In this document: piece after piece, positions 17,607 through 25,677 of the stretch
How the letters are laid out: every line of letters begins with the position of its first letter
Numbering within the stretch: the stretch's first letter is position 1
NCBI RefSeq assembly: GCF_013745115.1
Contig: NZ_CP051151.1
Coordinates: 1,674,001 to 1,738,000 of the forward strand
Source of the DNA: Hujiaoplasma nucleasis
GTDB lineage: Bacteria; Bacillota_I; Bacilli_A; Izemoplasmatales; Hujiaoplasmataceae
Length of the DNA stretch: 64,000 nt
Reading direction: 5' to 3'
The notes under the pieces: generated by a model
Databases searched by the model: none
What the model saw: the letters and a program-made list of their open reading frames with translations, nothing else
What the model was told of the DNA's origin: nothing
Position numbers and translations under genes: made by a program

Positions 17607-18536
17607 ATGGATGTAGGAAAACGTATAAAATATTTAAGAAAAACTCAAGATATGAATCAAGATGATTTGGCCCGAAAATTGCATGTAGCTATATCAACCA
17701 TTTCAAATTGGGAAAATGGCCGAAATCAGGTAAGTCCAGATTACTATGCTAGTCTAGCAAAGATCTTTAATATTTCAGTTTCTGAACTCTTAGGTGAAAT
17801 TCGTCCTCGGAATGATCAAATCATTAATTTAGTTTCAAAACCTTATCTTTCATATGATTATGAAAGAAACTATCTTTTATGGTTCATTTATTTTATAGTG
17901 ATGATATTATCTCTTTTATCACCTGTTGGGGGACTTACTCTACAAGGTTTTATGGTTTTTTCATGGATTTTATTGTTAATATATTTAATTGCTTCTTATT
18001 TTAGGCATTATAAGACCAACATCGTGACCAAGTATTATAAAGAGGATAAGAAACTTTTTTACGAACATCAATCTAGCGAGAAGAACATTCAGTTTATGAG
18101 AAAATATTATTTATTGATGACAGTTATGCTTTGGTTTTCAATAAATTTATCAATTATCTTTTCTTTTGTTTACTTATTAAATCAAACCCAAGATTCAGTG
18201 GTTGTATCCCTATTTTCTATTTTTTTAATTTTACTTAATCTTTTAACTATTAATCTATTTTTTATAGATTACCAAGAAAAGTACAAATCTAAACTTATAG
18301 ATTACAAAGCAATTAATATTCATTTTTTCCTTTTTAGGAATAAGTTGTTATTGTTTGTTTATACAATCTTTTATATTTACTACCATATGATGATTAATGC
18401 TTTAAATTTAAACCCATATATTGATTTTGGCATGTTATTATTAGATATCATCATGATGTTTATACTTGTCGTTATCATCATGCTTTATGAATCTAATAAA
18501 TTATTTTATTCTAAATATAAGTTGATTGTGAAATAA
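17607..18536 (+). CDS. XRE-family regulator with C-terminal membrane domain
   Basis: 309 residues. Residues 1-62 are a Cro/cI helix-turn-helix (KRIKYLRKTQDMNQDDLARKL, then AISTISNWENGRNQVS). About six membrane helices follow, from ~residue 92 to the end. Such membrane-tethered XRE proteins could sense membrane or transport state. It is the last gene of the MFS operon, with 10 bases separating it from the toroid gene, and may act on the palindrome at 15465-15478. Confidence 0.85.
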   Translation: MDVGKRIKYLRKTQDMNQDDLARKLHVAISTISNWENGRNQVSPDYYASLAKIFNISVSELLGEIRPRNDQIINLVSKPYLSYDYERNYLLWFIYFIVMILSLLSPVGGLTLQGFMVFSWILLLIYLIASYFRHYKTNIVTKYYKEDKKLFYEHQSSEKNIQFMRKYYLLMTVMLWFSINLSIIFSFVYLLNQTQDSVVVSLFSIFLILLNLLTINLFFIDYQEKYKSKLIDYKAINIHFFLFRNKLLLFVYTIFYIYYHMMINALNLNPYIDFGMLLLDIIMMFILVVIIMLYESNKLFYSKYKLIVK

Positions 18537-18560
18537 TTTCACATATTGTCAAATAAGTAC

Positions 18561-18585
18561 AGCGAATCCTTGATTCGCTTTTTTT
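18561..18585 (+). terminator. Terminator of the MFS-toroid-XRE operon
   Basis: AGCGAATC CTT GATTCGCTTTTTTT, a perfect 8-bp stem with T-run. Confidence 0.9.
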
Positions 18586-18633
18586 ATGCTTTTTTTATGA
18601 TAATCTTGAATCAAATCATAAAGGAGGCATATG

Positions 18634-19116
18634 ATGATAAAAAATTTTGTTAAGAAAATTAACATACTAATTGATGACTATGATTTAAATGAAACTCATA
18701 TATCAACCTTAAGTGAGGATCAGTTAAAAAATTTATATGACCTATGTATAAATTCATCCAAGGACTTGGTAGAGGAAATGTATTTACTCTGGAAAAACAA
18801 ACAGGTTCACGTAGATGGATATACTTCATTAATAGTCAAAAATCAAATATCAAAATTTATTAAAGGTAAAGGAAAGAATTATTCAATATATTTATGGTAC
18901 TTTTTATCTGACGAACAGCCATATTATATTGAATTAAGAAAAAATAGAATAGTAAAGCTCTCGGATACTATGCTTAGTATTATCAATGATTATCCAACTA
19001 ATTCTATTTTAATAAAAGATAATCTATCAGAAATGAAAGCACAAAAAATCAAAAAGCAAATAGAATATTTTTCCTTTATTTCGAATATTCATTTGATTAG
19101 GGAAGAAGAGGTATAA
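18634..19116 (+). CDS. Hypothetical protein, partner of the NERD gene
   Basis: 160 residues from the ATG at 18634, 6 bases after AGGAGG; an ATG at 18631 is also possible. It is hydrophilic, rich in Lys/Asp/Asn, with no membrane helix or motif that I recognise. Predicted helices and a Trp/Tyr-rich middle (SIYLWYFLSDEQPYYIEL) are the main features. The NERD gene follows after 4 bases, so they are cotranscribed and may act together. Function unknown. Confidence 0.65.
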   Translation: MIKNFVKKINILIDDYDLNETHISTLSEDQLKNLYDLCINSSKDLVEEMYLLWKNKQVHVDGYTSLIVKNQISKFIKGKGKNYSIYLWYFLSDEQPYYIELRKNRIVKLSDTMLSIINDYPTNSILIKDNLSEMKAQKIKKQIEYFSFISNIHLIREEEV

Positions 19117-19120
19117 AAAT

Positions 19121-19801
19121 ATGTGGTGGATTTTAATTGTTCTAATAATAATTATGCTTGGATTGACTTTTATAAAATCTCCTAAAGGTAAAGGGATGAT
19201 TGGTGAGTTTAGAGTCAACCGAATTATAAAAAAAGCTGCTTTAGACTTAGGTGGAATAGAACTTCATGACTTAATGTATCAAGATGAAATTTCATCATCA
19301 CAAATAGACCATTTATTACTGACTCAAAAGGCATTATATGTAATAGAAACAAAAAACTATAATGGCTATATTTATGGGAATGAATCTTCCCATGACTGGA
19401 CAATGACTGTTAAACATATCAATCAATATAAAAATAGAAAAGGCAAGAAATATCTAAAAGTCAATATCTCTAAACATCAATTTTATAACCCTATAAAACA
19501 AAATCAAACCCATATTAGAAAAATTATGAATTTAACTGATATTAAAATAAATATCATAAATATCGTTGTTTTTGGAAGGAAAGCAATATTAAAAGATGTC
19601 AAGCACTCAGATCAGGTTTATGTAGTTCATGAGCATGAACTTCTAAAAACAATTCAAAGAATTGAAAATAATATTTCAAACAAAAAAACTATAGAAGTAC
19701 AAATAGATGTTTTGGACCAACTAATATATCATAATATTAAAGATAGAAAATCAAGAAGAGGCCATGTTCAAAGGATCAAAGCAAAATATAAAAAGAATTG
19801 A
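19121..19801 (+). CDS. Membrane-anchored NERD-domain (nuclease-related) protein
   Basis: 226 residues. One N-terminal membrane helix (~2-18) precedes a NERD domain: KGMIGEFRVNRII, SSQIDHLLL and LYVIETKNYNGYIYG carry the conserved Glu, Asp and ExK of the restriction-endonuclease-like core, and FYNPIKQNQTHI matches the conserved NPxxQNxxH segment. The fold implies nucleic-acid cleavage or binding, tethered at the membrane. It is the second gene of a pair with an uncharacterised protein. Confidence 0.88.
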   Translation: MWWILIVLIIIMLGLTFIKSPKGKGMIGEFRVNRIIKKAALDLGGIELHDLMYQDEISSSQIDHLLLTQKALYVIETKNYNGYIYGNESSHDWTMTVKHINQYKNRKGKKYLKVNISKHQFYNPIKQNQTHIRKIMNLTDIKINIINIVVFGRKAILKDVKHSDQVYVVHEHELLKTIQRIENNISNKKTIEVQIDVLDQLIYHNIKDRKSRRGHVQRIKAKYKKN

Positions 19802-19823
19802 ACATTTATAATATGTTCAATTC
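19795..19823. terminator. Terminator between NERD gene and DUF1858 gene
   Basis: GAATTGAACAT TTATA ATATGTTCAATTC, 11-bp perfect stem. The better T-run is on the minus strand, serving the DUF1858 gene; it may also end the plus-strand operon. Confidence 0.8.
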
Positions 19824-20047
19824 TCTTCTTCAAAGTCTATGCCAACCTCGTTAAAAGCTGATTTAGCTATTGTATAATCTACTTTTTTAAATTCACATCC
19901 CTTTTTTAAAGTCATAAATCTACCTGCTGTTTGTAACATGCCAGGTTTTACAATATCTTCAAAACCCAAGTTCTTCATTATATCTTTTGTTTGAGGACAT
20001 TCTTTTGATAATTGATAGATGCTTATAGAATCCTTTAAAACTTTCAT
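19817..20047 (-). CDS. DUF1858-domain protein
   Basis: 76 residues. SIYQLSKECPQTKDIMKNLGFEDIVKPGM with TAGRFMTLKKGCEFKKVD matches the DUF1858 pattern, which stands alone or precedes DUF438 hemerythrin-like or PAS domains in anaerobes. Two Cys (in KECPQT and KKGCEF) are present. An AGGAGGT site precedes the ATG. Its function is unknown; a redox or iron-sulfur-related role is often suggested for the family. Confidence 0.82.
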   Translation of the reverse strand: MKVLKDSISIYQLSKECPQTKDIMKNLGFEDIVKPGMLQTAGRFMTLKKGCEFKKVDYTIAKSAFNEVGIDFEEEN

Positions 20048-20192
20048 ATGACCTCCTATTTATATTATAATTCAGAAATAATTCTTAATCAAATATTTGG
20101 TTTAGATGGTTGAAAACCTCTTCCTTTGGTCTTAATACATTCATTATTGAAATTATTAATTATTTAATATATAATGTATTTACTGAGGTTAT

Positions 20193-21149
20193 ATGTTTAT
20201 TTATGTTATAAAAAGGATTTTATCTATAGTTGTAGCAATGCTTATAGTGATGACTGCTTTATATGTTTTATTAGCAGCTGCTATGTATGAGTTTTGGACA
20301 ACACAGCCATTTGATCAAAATATTAATATTGCTTGGGATAGCTATAAGGAATATTTTTACAACATTATTCACTATTTTGATTTTGGTAAGTCTAATATTA
20401 CACATCAAGATGTGTGGCCTTTGGTGTGGCCAAAATTCAAATTATCTATGATGTATAATGGCATAGCTCTTATTTTGTTTGTACCCATAGGTATTTACTT
20501 AGGGATAAAAGCTGCTTTACATAAAAACAAAACAATTGATGTTATCGTATCATCCTTTGCAATGATTTTTAATTCCATCCCTGCCTTTTTATTGATTTTC
20601 TTTTTAGTTGTGTTTGTGGGTTATGGATTAAATATATTTCCGCCGATTGCTCCAGCCTATTCAGCTCCTTTGGGAAAACAACTATTAGGTTTGGTTATTC
20701 CTGTTTTTGCACTTGTGGTTGGACCCATTGGTAAGATTGCACAGCTAACTAGAGGAGAAATTGTTGAGATGATGAGTTCAGACCATTTCTTACTTGCGAA
20801 AACAAAAGGTTTAACCACCAAACAAGCTATTTATAGACATGGATTTAGAGAGGCAATGACTTCAGTAATACCAGAAATCATTCCTACATTTATGCTTATG
20901 ATCGGGTTTTCTTTTGTCGTTGAGACAACTTACAATATATTTGGTGTATCAAAATTATTATTAGACTCATTAATTGTTCCTGGAGAATATTATTCTGAAC
21001 TACATATTGATGTGAATGTTGTTGTTGTTATCGGAGTCTTATTATATGGAACCATTTTAATAGCCTCACTTATTTCTGATATTGTCTTGACACTCGTTGA
21101 TCCAAGAATTCATATGATTAAGAAGAAGGATAAATCATCAATTGAATAA
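20193..21149 (+). CDS. ABC transporter permease, OppB/DppB type, without visible partners
   Basis: 318 residues with about six membrane helices. The N-terminus MFIYVIKRILSIVVAM and the EAA-type cytoplasmic loop (LLAKTKGLTTKQAIYRHGFREA, ~residues 200-221) are typical of the OppB/DppB subunit of peptide or nickel importers. The second permease, ATPases and binding protein that normally accompany it are absent: the gene stands between a divergent DUF1858 gene and a terminator. The remaining subunits may be encoded elsewhere. Confidence 0.87.
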   Translation: MFIYVIKRILSIVVAMLIVMTALYVLLAAAMYEFWTTQPFDQNINIAWDSYKEYFYNIIHYFDFGKSNITHQDVWPLVWPKFKLSMMYNGIALILFVPIGIYLGIKAALHKNKTIDVIVSSFAMIFNSIPAFLLIFFLVVFVGYGLNIFPPIAPAYSAPLGKQLLGLVIPVFALVVGPIGKIAQLTRGEIVEMMSSDHFLLAKTKGLTTKQAIYRHGFREAMTSVIPEIIPTFMLMIGFSFVVETTYNIFGVSKLLLDSLIVPGEYYSELHIDVNVVVVIGVLLYGTILIASLISDIVLTLVDPRIHMIKKKDKSSIE

Positions 21150-21153
21150 TAAT

Positions 21154-21180
21154 AAAGAACTCAATTTTTGAGTTCTTTTT
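21154..21180. terminator. Bidirectional terminator between permease and serine dehydratase genes
   Basis: AAAGAACTCAA TTT TTGAGTTCTTT with A- and T-runs, between convergent genes. Confidence 0.88.
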
Positions 21181-22363
21181 CTACTTTAGCTTTATATTTT
21201 TTTGCTAATCCACCTTGAGAGGTTTCTCGATAAGTATCTAATAAATCATTACCAGTTTCCTTCATGGTTTCAACAATAGTATCGAAAGAAATTAATGAGG
21301 TGCTGGTAAGCAATTCAGCTAAATTTCCTGCATTGATTGCTCTATGAGCAGCAACTGCATTTCTTTCTATACAAGGGATTTGAACATAACCATCAATTGG
21401 GTCACATGTTAAACCTAAGTGGTGTTCTAAAGCAATCTCTGCTGCATATTCAATGACTGATATTTGACCACTTTCTAACTGGCTATAAGCCGCCGCCGCC
21501 ATTGAACATGCTGTACCCACTTCAGCTTGACATCCTGCTTCTGCACCGCTAATAGAACCATTATGTTTAACGATGTTTCCGATAATACCTGCAGTCGCTA
21601 TGGCGTTGATAATCATTTGATCATTGTATTTGTAGACATCTTTTAAATAATACAAAACGCTAGGTAAAACACCGCTTGCGCCACAAGTAGGTGCTGTAAC
21701 AACAAGTCCCCCACTGGCATTAACTTCACTAACTGCATAGGCATAAGCACTGACCAATCTTAGCTCGATGGACACTTTATTTTTTTGAGAATAAAGTAAT
21801 GCTTTCGCTTTTCTTTTTACTTTTAATTTCCCAGGTAAAAATCCTTCGGTATGTAAACCAATATTAATAGCTTCTTGCATGACACGCCATACTTCCTTTA
21901 AGTAATCTTTTATGGATTCACCTTCAAAGTGATAAACGTAATCATATAATGATAGATTTTCTTTTAAACAATAATTTTTTATTTCTTCAAAAGACTTATG
22001 AGGATAGATATCATTTTCTTCAATCCAATCATCTCCTCGTCTTCTTATAGCGCCACCACCAATAGAATAATAGCGCTCATGGCCTATTATTTCTTGGTTC
22101 CTATAAACGATGATATCCATAGTGTTAGGGTGTTCTATATGAAGGTCATTTGAAAATTCTATATCAACATTTTTTAAAACTTCTTTAATGATAGAATCAG
22201 TTAAGTGCCCCTTGCCTGTAAAACTTAATGATCCATATAATATTACTTTATAATAATCTCCATCGTAATGTTTTAAAACATCTAAACATATTCTTTCAGG
22301 ACCAATAGTATGTGAACTAGAAGGTCCATGACCAATATTATATAAAGATTTAATAGATTTCAT
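21161..22363 (-). CDS. sdaA: L-serine ammonia-lyase, iron-sulfur type, single chain
   Basis: 400 residues combining the beta domain (GHGPSSSHTIGP near the N-terminus) and the alpha domain in one chain. Cluster ligands expected for the [4Fe-4S] centre are in TAPTCGASG, GTACSMAA and DPIDGYVQIPCIERNA. It converts L-serine to pyruvate and ammonia, a common energy-yielding step in anaerobes that feeds pyruvate to hydrogenase- and lactate-linked fermentation. It is somewhat shorter than E. coli SdaA (~454) but has all core motifs. Monocistronic. Confidence 0.94.
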   Translation of the reverse strand: MKSIKSLYNIGHGPSSSHTIGPERICLDVLKHYDGDYYKVILYGSLSFTGKGHLTDSIIKEVLKNVDIEFSNDLHIEHPNTMDIIVYRNQEIIGHERYYSIGGGAIRRRGDDWIEENDIYPHKSFEEIKNYCLKENLSLYDYVYHFEGESIKDYLKEVWRVMQEAINIGLHTEGFLPGKLKVKRKAKALLYSQKNKVSIELRLVSAYAYAVSEVNASGGLVVTAPTCGASGVLPSVLYYLKDVYKYNDQMIINAIATAGIIGNIVKHNGSISGAEAGCQAEVGTACSMAAAAYSQLESGQISVIEYAAEIALEHHLGLTCDPIDGYVQIPCIERNAVAAHRAINAGNLAELLTSTSLISFDTIVETMKETGNDLLDTYRETSQGGLAKKYKAKVEKELKN

Positions 22364-22447
22364 TTTTTATCTTTTCCTTTTCATTCAATATGATATGATT
22401 ATATCATAAAGTATAAACATTTATAAGATAGTAAGTAGAGGAATACT

Positions 22448-23128
22448 ATGAACCATGAAATATTTAATCAAAATTTAATTGAATTTTGGGATAATCAATT
22501 TAGTAAATTGGTTGCCAGCAAAATTAATAAAGAAGACGTCTATGATCAATCTTCTTTATCAAAAAAAATATCTTGGCTCGCTAATAAGTGTTCGAATATA
22601 TTAGATATTGGAACAGGTTCAGGATACGCCTTGTTTAGTGCAGCTTTATTAGGTGATAAAATGACTTATGGTTTAGGTATAGATACATCTAAACATGCAA
22701 TTTCATACTGTCAAGAAACTGCAAAAATATCTCATATTGAGAAAATAGAATTTAAGTTAGGTGATCACAATACCTTAAACTCATTAGCAGATGAATCCTT
22801 TGAAGGAATCATTTGTTCAAACGTTTTGGATGTTGTACCCTATGAAACATCCAAGGAAATGATAAATCAAATTGCTAGACTCTTAAGTAAAGAAGGCTAC
22901 TTGCTTCTTAAGTTAAATTTTTATCTTACTGATGAATTAATTAAGAAAATAAAGATGGAGAAAATTGATGAAAATTCTTACTCAATCAACGGAATACTAA
23001 GGGGTGTTAACCTAACAACCCAAGAATGGGTTGATAGATTTCCCCTGTTTGACTTAATTGAGATAGATGAATATCAAAGACTAGAAAAGGGACCAAAAGA
23101 TAGATTGCTATTACTTAAAAAGCAATAA
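22448..23128 (+). CDS. SAM-dependent class I methyltransferase
   Basis: 226 residues. ILDIGTGSGYALFSAALLG (~residues 56-74) is the SAM-binding motif I, and EGIICSNVLDVVP corresponds to motif IV. The following SKEGYLLLKLNF is the usual strand 6 region. Substrate unknown. It is divergent from sdaA, with the promoters in 22364-22447, and has its own terminator. Confidence 0.87.
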   Translation: MNHEIFNQNLIEFWDNQFSKLVASKINKEDVYDQSSLSKKISWLANKCSNILDIGTGSGYALFSAALLGDKMTYGLGIDTSKHAISYCQETAKISHIEKIEFKLGDHNTLNSLADESFEGIICSNVLDVVPYETSKEMINQIARLLSKEGYLLLKLNFYLTDELIKKIKMEKIDENSYSINGILRGVNLTTQEWVDRFPLFDLIEIDEYQRLEKGPKDRLLLLKKQ

Positions 23129-23176
23129 TTCGTTAAAGATTATACTAAAGAACTTTTAAACATAAGTCAAATACTT

Positions 23177-23211
23177 AACATAACAAACGTTATTTTTTGT
23201 TATGTTTTTTT
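23177..23211 (+). terminator. Terminator after the methyltransferase gene
   Basis: AACATAACAAA / TTTTGTTATGTT inverted repeat followed by TTTTTTATTT. Confidence 0.85.
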
Positions 23212-23284
23212 ATTTGTTTAAAGCGCTAATTTTAGAGCTTAATTTATTTTATTAAAAAAAGTCATTTTTTATTAAAAATAAGTA

Positions 23285-23338
23285 TTTACAAACATCATTT
23301 ACATTTGTTATAATGACGGCGGTTAAGTAAATGGAGGG
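23285..23338 (+). promoter_or_regulatory. Promoter and ribosome site of the hydrogenase operon
   Basis: TTTACA (23285-23290) and TATAAT (23309-23314) are separated by 18 bases. GGAGGG (23333-23338) sits 4 bases before the ATG at 23343, which decides that start over the ATG at 23331. Confidence 0.65.
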
Positions 23339-23342
23339 ACAT

Positions 23343-23858
23343 ATGATTAGAAAAATTTTAGATATGAGTACATTAGATAAATCATTATTAAATGAGTTAG
23401 ATGATTATATCTTATCTTTAGAAGGAAAGAAAGAAGAACATCTAATTCACGTTTTGCATAAGGCCCAATCTTTGTTTGGATATCTTCCGCAAAACTTACA
23501 ACTCTATATAGCAAGGAAATTAGATTTACCAGCTGCTAGAGTAAATGGAGTTGTTACTTTTTATTCTTTTTTTAATGAAAAACCGGTTGGGAAATATACT
23601 ATTTCAGTATGTATGGGTACAGCATGTTTTGTTAAAGGCGCAGACAAGGTATTAGATCGTGTAATGGAAGTTACAGGCACTAAAAAAGGTGAAATGAGCA
23701 AAGACGGATTATTTACAATTAAAGATGTAAGATGTATTGGTGCTTGCGGATTAGCACCTGTATTAACTATTAATGATAAGGTTTATGGAAAAGTAAAACC
23801 TAAAGATGTTGATGACATTATTAGACACTACAGGAGTATTCAAAATGATCGTAAATAA
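23343..23858 (+). CDS. hydC: [FeFe]-hydrogenase complex NuoE-like [2Fe-2S] subunit
   Basis: 171 residues of the thioredoxin-like [2Fe-2S] ferredoxin family. VCMGTACFVKG and RCIGACGLAPVL supply the four Cys ligands in the Cx4C...Cx3C pattern; the N-terminal helical part (HVLHKAQSLFGYLP) is typical of NuoE/HndA. It is the small subunit of an NAD-linked multimeric hydrogenase. The next gene overlaps by 14 bases. The order NuoE, NuoF, catalytic subunit is the same as hydCBA of bifurcating hydrogenases. Confidence 0.93.
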   Translation: MIRKILDMSTLDKSLLNELDDYILSLEGKKEEHLIHVLHKAQSLFGYLPQNLQLYIARKLDLPAARVNGVVTFYSFFNEKPVGKYTISVCMGTACFVKGADKVLDRVMEVTGTKKGEMSKDGLFTIKDVRCIGACGLAPVLTINDKVYGKVKPKDVDDIIRHYRSIQNDRK

Positions 23859-25668
23859 TATTAATGACTTAAAGGCTTGGAAAAAACAATGTCCTAAAAA
23901 AGCAGATTATAAAATTAATGTCCTTGTTTGTAATGGAACATCTTGTATGTCTAGTGACAGTGAGATGATTGCAAAAATGATTGAAAAAGAACTTGAAAAA
24001 AGATCTATTGAAGCAGAGATAAGAATTATTAAAACAGGATGTTTTGGATTTTGTGGTCAAGGACCAATTATTAAAATTGAACCAGATGATATCACTTATG
24101 TTCAAGTAAAAGTTGAAGATGTAAATGATATTGTTGACTCTCATTTAGTCCATAGAACCCTTGTGGAAAGATTATTATACAAAGAACCAAATGAAAAAGA
24201 TCAAATAAAAGATGGTTCTGGTATGAAGTTTTATAAAAAACAAATGCGTATAGCATTAAGAAATTGTGGGGAAATTGATCCTGAAAATATAGAAGATTAT
24301 ATTGTCAATGATGGCTATTTAGCCTTAGCCAAAGTTTTAGAGGAATACAGTCCTGAAGATGTTATTTCTATCATTAAAAAATCATCTTTAAGAGGTCGTG
24401 GTGGCGGCGGTTTTCCTACTGGACTTAAATGGGAATTGACTAGAAAAGTAAAATCTGATCAAAAATATATTGTTTGTAATGCAGATGAAGGAGATCCAGG
24501 TGCCTTTATGGATCGTTCAATCTTAGAAGGTGATCCTCATTCTATTTTAGAAGCTATGATGATTGCAGGTTATGCTATTGGCGCTAATCATGGTTTAATC
24601 TATATTAGAGCTGAATATGGGGTAGCTACAGAGAGATTGAGAAAAGCAATTGCAGCTGCTAAAAAAGCTGGATTAATAGGCGAAAATATTTTTGGCACAG
24701 AATTTTCTTTTGATATTGAAATTAAGCTAGGTGCAGGGGCTTTTGTTTGTGGCGAAGAAACAGCTTTAATTCATTCAATGGAGGGTTTGCGTGGTGAACC
24801 TACAAAAAAACCACCATTTCCTTCTGAAGCGGGGTATAGAAACAAGCCTACATCTGTAAATAATGTTGAAACATTTGCCAATATTCCAGCCATCATAATT
24901 AATGGACCGGAATGGTTCTCTAGTATTGGAACTAAAAGTTCAAAGGGGACCAAGGTTTTTGCTTTAGCTGGTCAAATAAGAAATAATGGACTTGTGGAAG
25001 TGCCAATGGGAACAACCTTTAATGAAATAGTCTATGAAATTGGCGGTGGACATCCAGAGGGAAAAGAAATTAAAGCCATTCAAATTGGTGGCCCTAGTGG
25101 TGGAGTTATCACAAAAGAGTTCTTTGATATGGAAATTGATTATGATTCACTACAAAGTAAAGGCGCAATGATGGGTAGTGGTGGAATGATCATCATGGAT
25201 GAAGATACTGATATGGTCCAAGTAGCAAAATTCTACCTTGACTTTACCCAAGATGAATCTTGTGGTAAATGTACGCCATGTAGAATCGGTACAAAAAGAA
25301 TGTACGAAATTCTTGAAAGATTAGTCAATATGGAAGGTAGTCCAGAAGACTTAAACAAGTTAAAAGTATTAGGTGAAAATATTAAGAGTACTTCTTTATG
25401 TGGCTTAGGCCAAACAGCACCCAATCCAGTATTATCGACCATGAAATATTTTAAGGAAGAATATGAAGCTTATGCTTATCGAACTAAGAAAAGAGCATAT
25501 TCTATTGATCCTAACCTATGTGTTGGTTGTACAAAATGTGCTAGAAATTGCCCAGTATCTTGTATTAGTGGATCAGTAAGAGAAGTACATATCATTGATG
25601 AGTCTAAGTGTATTGCATGTGGCGCTTGTTATGAAGCTTGCCCAGTAAATGCCATCATCAAACCTTAG
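23845..25668 (+). CDS. hydB: [FeFe]-hydrogenase complex NuoF-like flavin/iron-sulfur subunit
   Basis: 607 residues from the ATG at 23845 (GGAG at 23832-23835). In order: N-terminal [2Fe-2S] thioredoxin-like domain (CNGTSC, then GCFGFCGQG); NuoF core with RGRGGGGFPTGLKWE (FMN/NADH site) and NADEGDPGAFMDRS; SCGKCTPCRIG for a [4Fe-4S] cluster (~residue 473); and two C-terminal [4Fe-4S] sites (CVGCTKCARNCP, CIACGACYEACP, ~556-600). It links NAD(H) to ferredoxin and the hydrogenase subunit. This domain set is that of HydB/HndC in electron-bifurcating complexes. Confidence 0.95.
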   Translation: MIVNNINDLKAWKKQCPKKADYKINVLVCNGTSCMSSDSEMIAKMIEKELEKRSIEAEIRIIKTGCFGFCGQGPIIKIEPDDITYVQVKVEDVNDIVDSHLVHRTLVERLLYKEPNEKDQIKDGSGMKFYKKQMRIALRNCGEIDPENIEDYIVNDGYLALAKVLEEYSPEDVISIIKKSSLRGRGGGGFPTGLKWELTRKVKSDQKYIVCNADEGDPGAFMDRSILEGDPHSILEAMMIAGYAIGANHGLIYIRAEYGVATERLRKAIAAAKKAGLIGENIFGTEFSFDIEIKLGAGAFVCGEETALIHSMEGLRGEPTKKPPFPSEAGYRNKPTSVNNVETFANIPAIIINGPEWFSSIGTKSSKGTKVFALAGQIRNNGLVEVPMGTTFNEIVYEIGGGHPEGKEIKAIQIGGPSGGVITKEFFDMEIDYDSLQSKGAMMGSGGMIIMDEDTDMVQVAKFYLDFTQDESCGKCTPCRIGTKRMYEILERLVNMEGSPEDLNKLKVLGENIKSTSLCGLGQTAPNPVLSTMKYFKEEYEAYAYRTKKRAYSIDPNLCVGCTKCARNCPVSCISGSVREVHIIDESKCIACGACYEACPVNAIIKP

Positions 25669-25677
25669 GAGGCAAAA

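Noticed and set aside
23285-23330. Rex-type operator in the hydrogenase promoter.
   Set aside because: ACAAA...TTTGT arms are only 5 bases with an 11-base spacer, not the TTGTGAA-N4-TTCACAA form.
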